Source: Oscillospiraceae bacterium
Lineage (GTDB): Bacteria > Bacillota > Clostridia > Oscillospirales > Oscillospiraceae
DNA length: 52,525 nucleotides
NCBI GenBank assembly: GCA_021205585.1
Contig: JAJPXI010000207.1
Span: forward strand, 1 to 52,525
Direction of reading: 5' to 3'
Part shown: positions 42,816 to 52,525 of the stretch, piece after piece
How positions within the stretch are numbered: the first letter of the stretch is position 1
Layout of the letters: every line of letters starts with the position of its first letter
Position numbers and translations under genes: made by a program
Notes under the pieces: generated by a model
Databases searched by the model: none
The model's input: the letters and a program-made list of their open reading frames with translations, nothing else
What the model was told of the DNA's origin: nothing

Positions 42816-45800
42816 ATGGCAATCAAAATCAAGTTTGATGCGGCGGGAAATCCTGAGCCTCCTATCCTTGTCCTTGCCACTAGAAGTGGGGATAAGTTCG
42901 GACAGATCCCCGCCGGGTCCATTAACATTGCTGATTATCAGAACGAGCCGTCTGAGATTCAGTTCCAGGTTCACAAGTATGACAGTGATGGCGAGCTGGT
43001 TCCGCTTTGGGATGAGCTTGTCAATTTCCGGCTGGTATGGTGCCAGGAGTGGGACGTGTGGTTTGAAGCCACGGTCAGTCTGGACGAGGATACCGAGACA
43101 GTCAAGACAGTCAACTGTACGAGACTCGGACAGGCAGAACTGTCTCAGATTATGCTCTATGATATTGAAATCAATACCGAGGACGATATCGCCAGAGACG
43201 ACTATGAACGGGCTACGGTCTTTTATAGCACCGCATATCCAGAAGCGTCTCTGCTGGACCGTATTATGGAGAAAGCGCCGCATTACAGCATTGCCCATGT
43301 GGACGATACGCTTGTAAATATTCAACGCACATTTTCTTTCGATGGGACTTCCCTGTATGATGCGTTCCAGGAAATTGCTACGGAGATTGGTTGCCTGTTT
43401 GTCTTCGACTCCGAGTCTGATGATGATGGCAAACCGAACCGGACGATTTCTGTATATGACCTGGAGTCCACTTGTGCGTCCTGCGGCTATCGTGGTGAGT
43501 TTACCACAACCTGCCCTGAGTGCGGCGGCACGACGATCAACGAGGGGTATGGCGAGGACACCACTATTTTCGTTACGGCGGACGCGCTGGGCAGTAACAT
43601 CCAGTTCACTACGGACACGGACAGCGTAAAGAACTGCTTCCGGCTTGTAGGCGGCGACGACTTGATGACCGCCACGATCCGCAACTGCAACCCAAACGGG
43701 ACAAGCTATATCTGGTATCTGACCGACGACATGAAAACAGATATGTCGGACGAGCTGGTCACAAAGCTGGACAAATACGACGAACTCTATGCGTATTATA
43801 AGGACGAGTATGTGGCCAACATTTCTTCCAGTGTTATAACAGAGTACAACGAACTGGTCAAAAAATATCAGACGTACAACAGCGATCTGGAGACTCTAGA
43901 TACGTCAATTGTTGGATACGCGGCGCTGATGAACGCCTACTACAACGCGATTGATTTAGAGCTTTATCTCCAGTCAACATTGATGCCGGATGTAACGACG
44001 AGCGAGTCCGACGCCAGTGAACAGGCTGCCTTGCTGACAGCAAGCAACCTCTCCCCTGTTGCGGTCGCAAGTATTGATAGCGTGTCTACAGCCACGGCAA
44101 CCAGTGCGGTTCTGGCCATGGCGAAGGCTATTGTTAGCTCCAAATATCAGGTTAAAGTAAATGACGGGGCTACTCTGTCTGGCACCGCCTGGACTGGCTC
44201 GTTTACCGTCACGAACTATTCAGACGATGAGGACACCGCAACAAGCAGCACTATATCTGTTACGGTTACAGACGACTACGAGGAATATCTCTTACAGCTC
44301 ATTGAGAAAGAACTGAGCGCCGACGACACAGACGATGTGAGCATCACCGGATTGTTTGCATACGACATCGACGACTTTGAGGAAAAGCTGAAGCTTTATT
44401 GTCTCGATAGTCTTACCTCCTTCCACGATTCTTGTCAGGCTTGTTTGGATATTTTGATTGAGCAGGGCGTTGGCAACGCAGACACCTGGGCGGGTGAAGA
44501 CCCGAACCTGTATGATGACCTGTACGCGCCATACTACGAAAAGCTCATGGCTATCGAGAATGAGATGGCACTGCGGGAAGAGGAGATTGAGTTAATCACC
44601 GGCGTCTATGACTCCGACGGCAATCTTGAAACCGGCGGTGTGCAGACATATATCGAAGCTGAGCGGGATGCGATTCAGGAGGCTCTGGACTTCGAGACCT
44701 ATGTTGGCGAAGACTTGTGGCTGGAATTTTGTGCTTATCGCCGGGAAGATGAGTACAACAACAGCAACTATATTTCTGATGGGCTGGATAATGCTGAGCT
44801 ATTTGAGCGAGCACTAGAGTTTATTGAGGTTGCGGAAAATGAAATTTATAAGTCTGCTGAGCTTCAGCACTCTATCTCCGCAACGCTGAAGAATTTGCTC
44901 ATCATCAACGGGTTCGAGGCGCTTGTAGACTATTTTGAGATTGGAAATTGGCTACGCATCCGGGTTGACGACGACGTTTATAAGTTGCGGTTGATTGGGT
45001 ATGGAATTGATTACGACAATCTTGATGAAATCACGGTTGAGTTTTCGGATGTCGTGAAAACTGCAACTGGAGTTTCTGATATGGAGTCGATTCTTAGTCA
45101 GGCTTCTTCTATGGCTACGTCCTACAGCGCAACACAACAGCAGGCCAGCCAAGGTAGTTCGGCCAGTTCCGTTGTTTCTGGCTGGCGTACCAACGGGTTA
45201 GATGTGACCAATACTAAGATTATAAGCGGCGCGGATAATCAGTCTCAGACATGGGACTCTCACGGGATGTTGTTCCGCAAATACGACCCGCTGACTGATA
45301 GCTATGAGGCAGAGCAGTCCAAAATTGTAAACTCTACTTATGCTATCACGGATGACAACTGGAAAACGATTCGGACCGCTATCGGAAGATTCTATTATGT
45401 CGATCCGACGACCGGAGAACTGACCAGCGCATACGGTGTTAACGGTGAGGTGCTGGTCGGCAATCTGATTCTGGGCGAATCGCTTGGCATTTATACCGCC
45501 GACGGGTCCATGACGTTTGATGCAAATGGATTGACTATTGACACCTCAAGCGGCGTCGCTTTTACGATTACGAACAACGGCAACACACAGTTCTACATCG
45601 ACGCCAATGGTAATGTTGTGTTGGATAATGGCGCGTCTCTCGTGTGGGGGAACATCGACCTGACGGATCTTATTTTGAACGCCGATAATGTGGTCTCAAC
45701 TGACGATGATGGCAACACCGTAACATTCCAGTCGTATCTTCAGACCAAGTATCTGAACGCCCAGTATATTACCTCTGAGTGTATCGACACTCAGTATTTG

Positions 45801-48800
45801 AACGCAGATGTAGTAGATGCTTACCTTGCCAATATCGTGAATCTGAATGCAGAAAATTTGTCTACGAATTACCTGAGCGCGGCGATTGCAGATATTGCAA
45901 AGGCCAACATCACTGATCTTGTGGCAGAAAATATCACCGCTGATTACATCGCGACGCTCTTGTTGGAAGCCGATACTGCGAGCGTAAACGATCTTTATGC
46001 AAAGGTAATTGAGGCCGAGACCGCTAATATTCAGACTATTACATCGGAGAGTATTACATCTGATTATATCGCAACGCGGCTTTTGGAAGCAGAGTCGGCC
46101 ACTGTTGATGAGTTGTTTGCAAAGGTAATTGACGTCGAGTCGGCCACAATCGAAGAGCTCGCCGCTGGGACGATTACAGCTGATACCGTATCCACTGCAT
46201 TGTTGACCGCCGACACAGCCGTAGTTGATGAATTGTATGCAGAAATCATCAGCGCTCAGAGCGCGACAATCGAAGAGCTTGCCGCCGGAACAATTACGGC
46301 CGATAATATTTCTACTGCTCTGTTAGAAGCCGATACCGCCGTAGTCGAAGAGTTATACGCCAGCATTATCGAGGCCGAGAGTGCTACGATTACAGACCTT
46401 GTCGCCGGAACGATTACGTCGGACGTAGTTGCCACAGCGTTGCTTGAGGCTGATGTGGCCGAAGTCAAAGAACTTTACGCTAAAATTATTGAAGCGGAGA
46501 CTGCTACAATTGAGAACATAGTTTCTACTAATATTGATGCAGAGTATATTTCCTCGACATTGATTGAAGCCCAAACACTGGAGGCGGAACAGGCATATGT
46601 TGAGGAGTTGTACGCGAGTATTATCTCCGCAACAGAAGCGCAGATCAACACAATTATTTCCGGGCAGGTAACATCCGATTATGTGTTGACTACACTTTTG
46701 GACGCCGAGTCTGCGACGATCAATGACTTATACGCCGCTGTTATCGAAGCGGAAAGTGCGACTATCCAAGAGCTTGCTGCTACAACAATTACCGCAGAAA
46801 ATATTTCTACAGCGTTGCTTGCGGCGGACGAGGCAACTGTTGGCGAGCTGTACGCGACCATTATCGAAGCCGAGTCCGCAACAATTCAAACTCTTACCAC
46901 AGAAGTAATCGACACGGCTTACATTGCGGCCGAGATATTAGAGGCTGACTCGGCTACAATTGGCGAACTTCAGGCTACCCTTATCACCTCCGAGTATATC
47001 ACATCGAATATCGTAACAGCTGACTATATCAACACAGCTGTATTGGATGCGGAATCTGCCACGATTAACTATCTGACTTCTGAATATATCTCCACAGTAC
47101 TGCTGGACTCCGAGTCTGCAATGATTGGTTATTTGGAGACAAACTATATAGAAGCTGGAACGATTGACGCGGACTATATCACTACGACACTACTTGTGGC
47201 TTCCGAGGCCAATGTTGCCGACTTGCAGGCATTGATTGTAACATCTGCATATGTTTCTTCTGCCCTGCTCGCGGCGGATGCCGCGTCTATCGCTGAGTTG
47301 CAGGCAGTGTTTGTCACGGCTGGTACGGTAACAACCGCCATCTTAAACGCCTCCGAAGCGAATATTGCAGATTTACAGGCCGCTCTTATTACAGTTGGGT
47401 ACATTGATGCGTTGTTCGTAGATGTAGACGAAGCAGATATAACCAACCTGCGTGCGGCTCTTGTGTCGGCGAGCTATATCGCCACTACTCTTTTAGAGGC
47501 AGATTCTGCAAACATTGCGGAATTGCAGGTACTGTTTGTGACCGCAGATGTCATTACCTCTGTGATGCTGAGTGCAGACGAGGCTTATATTGCTGACCTA
47601 CAAGCGGCGCTGGTTACGGCTGACTATATTGACACACTGTTGCTCAATTCTGGAACCGCTACATTCGGCGAGCTTTATTCAACGGTTGCAAACATTGAGT
47701 CTGTTCTTGCTGGCAATATTGGTGCAGGAAGTTTGACGACCGTACATTTGACCAGCGATAATGTGGTAGTTGACGACGCAGTTATTACATCTGCCATGAT
47801 AGCCAGCGTGACGGCAGATAAGATTACGTCTGGCACTATTTATACCACTCGGGTTAAGATTCAAACTGCCGAAGACGATGCCAGCCTTGTCATCGCAGAC
47901 GGCACCATTCAAATCAGTGATGGGACTTATGTCCGGGTACAGATTGGTGAGGACGCATCCGGCGACTACAATTTGTATCTGTGGAACTCAGAAGGTACGT
48001 TAATCTGGAACGCCGAAGGTTTAACCGAGGAAGGACTCGGCGGCAATGGCGCAATTATTAAGGATTTGAATGTTGCTGATGATGCGGCGATTTCCGGCTC
48101 GAAGTTGGATATACAGAGTGTGGCAAGCGCACTTAATAAGGATGGTAGTCTTGTCGTAGACGCGGCAAGCGTGACAATTGATAACACTACACTTAGCGCG
48201 GCTTACACATCAATTATCCAGCAGTTGGATGATTATGAATCAAGTCTTTCCGATCTTGAGTCCAATAGTGTTGCCAATATTGTTACCTATTATGCTATCG
48301 GTACATCTTCTACTGAATCTCCTGGCGATCCAGACCTGCAACGAGCGGCGGCCTATACCGACACTGCCATGACAGACGAGTCGCAGACTGACTTGGTAGA
48401 TGTCATCTCTGGCGTGTGGACGACCGAGCAATTAACTGCTGGTGAAGATGAATATCTGTGGATTTGTTACAAACAGGAAATGCTGGACGGCAGCGTTAAT
48501 TGGACAACACCGTTCTGTATCACGGATTCCTATGTTCGTTCTCAAACTACTACTTTAGTTACGGAACTGACCGTGATCCAAGGGCAAATCTCGTCTTTCG
48601 TCAGTGTAGATACATTGACAGAAACCGTCGATTCTATTGGGGATACTATCACGGAAGTACAGAGCCAATATTCCAGCCTTGTTGAAACGGTCGATGGTAT
48701 CACCGAAACCGTGATTGATCTCACTACAACTGTCGGCGATAACTACACCGAGCTATCTGATAAGTATACCACTATTGAGACGACTGTAAGTGGCATCACC

Positions 48801-51800
48801 GAAACCGTAGCTGACTTGAGTACAACGGTCGGCGATAATTATACCGAACTATCTGACAAGTATACGACAATTGAGACGACTGTAAACGGGATTACTACCA
48901 CAATTAGCGACCTGGAAGCTACTATTGATACCGTGAGCGGAAATTATACTACGCTTTCAGAACAGTACACTACGATTGAGGCGACCGTCGAAGGTATTAC
49001 GACTACTGTTGCGAGCCTAACTTCCACAGTGGATAGCTTGAGTAGTACTGTAACGAGTGTATCGGTAACGCTTGACGGCATTTCTGCAAGCGTGTCTTCG
49101 ATCGAAAGCACGGTGTCCAATCTTACATCTACCGCCGCTACAGAGGTTGTTGCCTATTATGCGATTGGCAGTTCCGATACTAAGTCTCCGGGTGATCCGG
49201 ATACGCAGAGGGCCGCTGCTTACACTGATACGGCAATTACGGATGATTCGCAGACCGACCTGGTAGATGTCCTCTCTGGTGTATGGTACACAGATGCACC
49301 GTCTACAACCGAAGATTGCCCGTATTTGTGGGTGGCCTATCGCACCGTAACGGTTGATGGTACTGTCAGCTGGTCCGAGCCGACTTGTATTACCGATTCT
49401 AATATTCTGTCGCAAACCACAACGTTGGTTACAGAACTGACTGTAATTCAAGGAGAGATTTCGACGCTGGTTAGTGAAGAAACATTCACCGAAGCCATCA
49501 ATAGCTTGGGCGAAACAATCACAACGGTATCCGATAATTATTCTTTCTTGACGGAAACGGTTAGCTCGATTGAATCTGAGGTCGGCACGTTGACCACGAC
49601 AGTTTCTGATAACTATACAGAGCTGACTAATTACTACAGCAGCATTAGACAGGACGTTGATACTATCACCTCTACCGTTGCCGAGATAGAAACAACGGTT
49701 TATGGCGAGGATGGCGAGAGCGGGTTAAGCGGAACCGTAACTACGCTTACCGAAAACTACAGCGAGATTGAGCAAACGGTTAGTAGTGTCTCGTCTACCA
49801 TTATAGAATTAGAGACGACCATTTATGGCGAGGATGGTGAGAGCGGGCTTGTATCAACGGTTTCTTCCAACTACAGCGAAGTTATCCAACTGATTGATAG
49901 TGTCACTACTACCATTGCGAGCCTGACGACTACCGTTGACGACCTGGAAGATGACTACACCACGATAAGCAATACTATTGCTTCTCAGTCTATCACACTC
50001 GACAGCATTACCACCAGCGTCTCCACGATCGAAAGTACGGTATCTGGTATTACGTCTACCGCCGCCACGGAAGTTACCGCTTATTATGCTATCGGCAGTT
50101 CTGCGACCGTATCGCCTGGCGACCCAGATACACAGCGGACGGCGGCCTATACCGATACCGCCGTAACTGATGATTCGCAGACCGATCTGGTTAATGTCAT
50201 CTCTGGTGTGTGGTATACGGATGCTCCAGATACAACAGAAGATTGCCCGTATTTATGGGTCGCCTATAAGACTGTAACAATAGACGGTGAGATCAGTTGG
50301 TCTGAGCCAACCTGTATATCTGATGCTTATTTAATCAGCAGCGTGTCGGATATGGGGTCCAGTATCACTCAGACCGAGGAGTTTATTGAAAACAAGGTTT
50401 GGGAATCTTATACCGAAACTTATGTTGGTAAAATCCTCTACGGTGAAGACGGCGACAGTGGCGTATATGCCGAACTTACTGGAGAGATTACAACTCTGTC
50501 CAGTAAGTATAGCACTCTTACGCAGACCGTTGGTGATATTTCTTCTACCGTAACCTCTCTGTCTTCTACGGTATCGAGCAATTATACCACTCTGTATGAG
50601 TATTATAGCACGGTCGACCAGAGAGTCGACAGTGTAGTGTCGAGCGTGTCCGCGCTATCAACTACTGTCAGCGATAATTACTCCGCACTGTCGTCTCAGT
50701 ATTCCGAAATCTCGCAGACTGTTGACTCTATCAGCTCAAGCGTATCCAGTTTGACCACGACAGTTAGCGATAACTATTCCACCCTGTCTTCGCAAATCTC
50801 TTCTCTCACCATATCTCTGGATAGCATCACTACTTCTGTCACTTCGATTCAAAGCGAGATTGAAGGGTTTGAGGCGGGCCTGACGGATGTCACGCCGTAC
50901 TTTGCCAGCTTTGCAGACGATACAGATCCGAGCGACCCAGCATTGTGCGTTGCGGCCGCTTACACCGATACGGCAAAGACCGATGAATCTTTAGTTGGCA
51001 TCACCGCAGTCAATAGCGACTGGAGCGAGAACTGCCCGGATGCCGCAGATGGATACACGATTTGGGTTTCCTTCCGGCAGGTCTCCGCTGATGGTACCGT
51101 ATCGTGGACTACACCGGTGACTTATGCTTCTGCCGGATATGTTAGCTCTAAAATCGAGCAATTGGCAGACAGCATTACCTTGTCTGTCACTGGTGGCCTT
51201 GGCAGCACGGCATCTATTGTGCTGTCTGTGGACGGCACAGAGACTGCGATCGACAGTGTAGATTTGTCTGCGGTGCGGACAGCGTTTGCGAACGATACCA
51301 CCGCTATTACAGTCTCCGCCGGAACAATTACGTTCTCCAGCAATACCCTTGTAATTGACAGCACCTACTTTGATGTGACTGCTGCCGGTGTTATTACCGC
51401 AACAAGCGGAACTATTGGTGCTATTACTCTGTCGAGTACGGGCATCCACAGCTATAATTCCAGCGTGAGTGGAAGTTACACAGGATGGTATAGACCGAGT
51501 ACAATCGCCTCGTCTACCATTGCCTTCTTTGCTGGCGCAACCAGCGCGACCGGAACAAGCGCAACCTTCAAGGTGACTTACGGTGGTGCATTGACTGCGA
51601 CCGGGGTCGATATTAGTGGTACGATTACTGCTACTGATGGCACAATTGGCGCACTGACACTGAGTAGTACCGGGATTTATAGCTATAACTCCGGCGTCTC
51701 TGGCTCTTATGCAGGCTGGTATAAGCCGAGTACTATTCTTTCGACCAGCACGGCGTTCTTTGCTGGAGCGACTGACGCGACCGGGACCGGTGCTACATTT

Positions 51801-52525
51801 AGCGTAACCTACGGCGGAGCGCTTACGGCGACGGGCGCGACCATCTCAGGTTCAATTACCGCTACGGACGGCACGATTGGCGGCTGGACGATTGGCGACA
51901 CCGCGATCTATAACGGTACCACATCTATGGCCTCTATTATCGTCGGAACATATATTGGCCAGTCCGGCTTCCGGCAGTACGCAAGCAGTTCCGCGTATAT
52001 CAATATGCAGAACGGTGTGTTGACTGCAACTGGTGTAAATATCAGCGGTAAGATTACCGCTACTTCCGGCACCATTGGGGATATTACTATATCTTCCACT
52101 GGGATTTATAGCTCCAATGCTTCTGTGCCTGGTACTTATGCTGGTTGGTATAAGCCGAGCACTGTCGAAACTTCCTCTATTGCTTTCTTCGCTGGTGCGT
52201 CGAGCGCAACCGGAACAAGCGCAACCTTCAAGGTGACTTACGGTGGAAATCTGACCGCCACCTCCGGTACCATCGGCAATATTTCTCTGTCCTCGACCGG
52301 CATCTATTCCAGGTATATTTCTGGCACGACCGCAAGCTCTACGGATACCGCCGTAACCGATAGCGCTGTTACTGACGGTACGGGCGTTTATACCGGATGG
52401 TATAAGCCCACGTCGGTCAAGAGTTCGTCGATTAGTTTCTTTGCGGGAGCGTCTGATGAAACAGGAACGGATGCGCCGTTCTATGTCACTTACTCTGGAG
52501 CTATTACCGCCACCTCCGGCACTAT
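42816..52525 (+). CDS. Baseplate / tail-associated fibre protein, >3236 aa, runs off the window
   Basis: ATG 42816 follows TAAGGAGGG; the frame stays open to the last base, so the gene is longer than 9.7 kb. Residues about 1-760 are the tail-associated baseplate part, with a zinc ribbon CASCG/CPECG (43473-43530). Residues about 960-1620 are dozens of short repeats of the type LLEADSAxIxELxA. Then come Thr/Ser-rich fibre repeats with four copies of a YAIG-SPGDPD-AAAYTDTA module, and C-terminal copies of a GTIG-LSSTGIYS-GWYKPS module. It should reach from the tail tip to the host surface and determine host range. No protease or lysin motif is certain. Confidence 0.85.
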   Translation, partial: MAIKIKFDAAGNPEPPILVLATRSGDKFGQIPAGSINIADYQNEPSEIQFQVHKYDSDGELVPLWDELVNFRLVWCQEWDVWFEATVSLDEDTETVKTVNCTRLGQAELSQIMLYDIEINTEDDIARDDYERATVFYSTAYPEASLLDRIMEKAPHYSIAHVDDTLVNIQRTFSFDGTSLYDAFQEIATEIGCLFVFDSESDDDGKPNRTISVYDLESTCASCGYRGEFTTTCPECGGTTINEGYGEDTTIFVTADALGSNIQFTTDTDSVKNCFRLVGGDDLMTATIRNCNPNGTSYIWYLTDDMKTDMSDELVTKLDKYDELYAYYKDEYVANISSSVITEYNELVKKYQTYNSDLETLDTSIVGYAALMNAYYNAIDLELYLQSTLMPDVTTSESDASEQAALLTASNLSPVAVASIDSVSTATATSAVLAMAKAIVSSKYQVKVNDGATLSGTAWTGSFTVTNYSDDEDTATSSTISVTVTDDYEEYLLQLIEKELSADDTDDVSITGLFAYDIDDFEEKLKLYCLDSLTSFHDSCQACLDILIEQGVGNADTWAGEDPNLYDDLYAPYYEKLMAIENEMALREEEIELITGVYDSDGNLETGGVQTYIEAERDAIQEALDFETYVGEDLWLEFCAYRREDEYNNSNYISDGLDNAELFERALEFIEVAENEIYKSAELQHSISATLKNLLIINGFEALVDYFEIGNWLRIRVDDDVYKLRLIGYGIDYDNLDEITVEFSDVVKTATGVSDMESILSQASSMATSYSATQQQASQGSSASSVVSGWRTNGLDVTNTKIISGADNQSQTWDSHGMLFRKYDPLTDSYEAEQSKIVNSTYAITDDNWKTIRTAIGRFYYVDPTTGELTSAYGVNGEVLVGNLILGESLGIYTADGSMTFDANGLTIDTSSGVAFTITNNGNTQFYIDANGNVVLDNGASLVWGNIDLTDLILNADNVVSTDDDGNTVTFQSYLQTKYLNAQYITSECIDTQYLNADVVDAYLANIVNLNAENLSTNYLSAAIADIAKANITDLVAENITADYIATLLLEADTASVNDLYAKVIEAETANIQTITSESITSDYIATRLLEAESATVDELFAKVIDVESATIEELAAGTITADTVSTALLTADTAVVDELYAEIISAQSATIEELAAGTITADNISTALLEADTAVVEELYASIIEAESATITDLVAGTITSDVVATALLEADVAEVKELYAKIIEAETATIENIVSTNIDAEYISSTLIEAQTLEAEQAYVEELYASIISATEAQINTIISGQVTSDYVLTTLLDAESATINDLYAAVIEAESATIQELAATTITAENISTALLAADEATVGELYATIIEAESATIQTLTTEVIDTAYIAAEILEADSATIGELQATLITSEYITSNIVTADYINTAVLDAESATINYLTSEYISTVLLDSESAMIGYLETNYIEAGTIDADYITTTLLVASEANVADLQALIVTSAYVSSALLAADAASIAELQAVFVTAGTVTTAILNASEANIADLQAALITVGYIDALFVDVDEADITNLRAALVSASYIATTLLEADSANIAELQVLFVTADVITSVMLSADEAYIADLQAALVTADYIDTLLLNSGTATFGELYSTVANIESVLAGNIGAGSLTTVHLTSDNVVVDDAVITSAMIASVTADKITSGTIYTTRVKIQTAEDDASLVIADGTIQISDGTYVRVQIGEDASGDYNLYLWNSEGTLIWNAEGLTEEGLGGNGAIIKDLNVADDAAISGSKLDIQSVASALNKDGSLVVDAASVTIDNTTLSAAYTSIIQQLDDYESSLSDLESNSVANIVTYYAIGTSSTESPGDPDLQRAAAYTDTAMTDESQTDLVDVISGVWTTEQLTAGEDEYLWICYKQEMLDGSVNWTTPFCITDSYVRSQTTTLVTELTVIQGQISSFVSVDTLTETVDSIGDTITEVQSQYSSLVETVDGITETVIDLTTTVGDNYTELSDKYTTIETTVSGITETVADLSTTVGDNYTELSDKYTTIETTVNGITTTISDLEATIDTVSGNYTTLSEQYTTIEATVEGITTTVASLTSTVDSLSSTVTSVSVTLDGISASVSSIESTVSNLTSTAATEVVAYYAIGSSDTKSPGDPDTQRAAAYTDTAITDDSQTDLVDVLSGVWYTDAPSTTEDCPYLWVAYRTVTVDGTVSWSEPTCITDSNILSQTTTLVTELTVIQGEISTLVSEETFTEAINSLGETITTVSDNYSFLTETVSSIESEVGTLTTTVSDNYTELTNYYSSIRQDVDTITSTVAEIETTVYGEDGESGLSGTVTTLTENYSEIEQTVSSVSSTIIELETTIYGEDGESGLVSTVSSNYSEVIQLIDSVTTTIASLTTTVDDLEDDYTTISNTIASQSITLDSITTSVSTIESTVSGITSTAATEVTAYYAIGSSATVSPGDPDTQRTAAYTDTAVTDDSQTDLVNVISGVWYTDAPDTTEDCPYLWVAYKTVTIDGEISWSEPTCISDAYLISSVSDMGSSITQTEEFIENKVWESYTETYVGKILYGEDGDSGVYAELTGEITTLSSKYSTLTQTVGDISSTVTSLSSTVSSNYTTLYEYYSTVDQRVDSVVSSVSALSTTVSDNYSALSSQYSEISQTVDSISSSVSSLTTTVSDNYSTLSSQISSLTISLDSITTSVTSIQSEIEGFEAGLTDVTPYFASFADDTDPSDPALCVAAAYTDTAKTDESLVGITAVNSDWSENCPDAADGYTIWVSFRQVSADGTVSWTTPVTYASAGYVSSKIEQLADSITLSVTGGLGSTASIVLSVDGTETAIDSVDLSAVRTAFANDTTAITVSAGTITFSSNTLVIDSTYFDVTAAGVITATSGTIGAITLSSTGIHSYNSSVSGSYTGWYRPSTIASSTIAFFAGATSATGTSATFKVTYGGALTATGVDISGTITATDGTIGALTLSSTGIYSYNSGVSGSYAGWYKPSTILSTSTAFFAGATDATGTGATFSVTYGGALTATGATISGSITATDGTIGGWTIGDTAIYNGTTSMASIIVGTYIGQSGFRQYASSSAYINMQNGVLTATGVNISGKITATSGTIGDITISSTGIYSSNASVPGTYAGWYKPSTVETSSIAFFAGASSATGTSATFKVTYGGNLTATSGTIGNISLSSTGIYSRYISGTTASSTDTAVTDSAVTDGTGVYTGWYKPTSVKSSSISFFAGASDETGTDAPFYVTYSGAITATSGT
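45730..47670 (+). repeat. Tandem short repeats in the fibre gene
   Basis: About forty degenerate repeats of 13-15 residues, consensus LLEADSATIxELxA / IITADYIxTA, follow one another. The regular hydrophobic spacing suggests a beta-solenoid or triple-stranded fibre shaft. Confidence 0.7.
48285..51150 (+). repeat. Four copies of a fibre module
   Basis: Modules of about 90-105 residues at roughly 48285-48600, 49152-49470, 50078-50340 and 50892-51150 share SPGDPD-AAAYTDTA-DESQTDL-SGVW, then YLWVAY-DG-SWTTPxCITD. The fourth is more divergent. Between them lie Thr/Ser repeats, including a tandem 32-residue unit TTVGDNYTELSDKYTTIETT (48724-48819 and 48820-48915). Confidence 0.75.
51400..52525 (+). 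repeat. C-terminal fibre modules, at least four copies
   Basis: Units of about 75 residues (ATSGTIG, SSTGIYS, GWYKPST, AFFAGA, TFKVTYGG) begin near 51400, 51630, 52055 and 52255, with one different unit (GGWTIGDTAIYNG) near 51880. A 38-bp stretch is identical at 51549-51586 and 52209-52246. Confidence 0.75.

Noticed and set aside
45730..52525. CRISPR-like array in the repeat-rich end
   Set aside because: The repeats are degenerate, in frame and part of one long protein; there is no regular repeat-spacer pattern.
1..52525. tRNA genes
   Set aside because: I looked for T-loop and acceptor patterns by eye and found none I could fold. tRNAscan-SE would be needed to exclude them.

Overview
The window reads as part of the genome of a large, long-tailed (siphovirus-type) bacteriophage of a Gram-positive host, most likely a gut Clostridia/Oscillospiraceae-type bacterium. 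The reasons are strong AGGAGG ribosome sites, many TTG/GTG starts, a Bacillus-type LexA box, and a Dit / tail-associated baseplate module typical of Firmicutes phages. By eye most genes are roughly 50-55% GC. The stretch 2.7-4.6 kb and one intron-borne gene are clearly more AT-rich.

Layout. 1-2.66 kb: two leftward genes, one unknown and one with a C-terminal helix-turn-helix, with a terminator, dyads and a consensus promoter pointing rightward into the 3' end of the first gene. 2.7-4.58 kb: a ribbon-helix-helix gene, a perfect Gram-positive SOS box, operator-like dyads, an iteron-like array beside an AT-rich block (candidate origin), a GTAC-rich block, and a consensus promoter with a 200-nt leader. 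4.58-8.7 kb: an early-type operon with a P-loop helicase-like ATPase, small cysteine-rich proteins, a BRO-N antirepressor and a DNA-methylase-like gene broken at a poly-C tract. 8.7-12.5 kb: a YonO-like DxDGD RNA polymerase gene interrupted by a group I intron exactly inside the catalytic motif, then a winged-helix/zinc protein. 12.6-16.4 kb: DUF6273-like protein, metallophosphoesterase, tyrosine recombinase, HU-like protein. 16.4-30.5 kb: packaging, capsid, connector and tail-tube genes (terminase, portal, protease-scaffold, capsid, tail tube, assembly-chaperone position). 30.5-41.6 kb: one tape-measure gene of 2848 codons split by four group I introns into five exons. 41.7 kb to the end: coiled-coil protein, distal tail protein and a baseplate/fibre gene of more than 3236 codons that runs off the window.

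How it fits together. The order RNA polymerase, HU-like protein, terminase, portal recalls the yon region of Bacillus phage SPbeta (inference from gene content). The phage polymerase would be expected to read the structural genes downstream of it. Five self-splicing introns sit in two essential late-type genes. Joining the tape-measure exons at the junctions predicted from the intron rules gives one uninterrupted frame of 8547 nt, a multiple of three, which strongly supports the model. One exon is only 22 nt long. The polymerase and the methylase-like gene each carry one surplus base in a homopolymer (A6, C11), which are either sequence errors or length switches. No tRNA, CRISPR array, insertion sequence or reverse transcriptase was seen.
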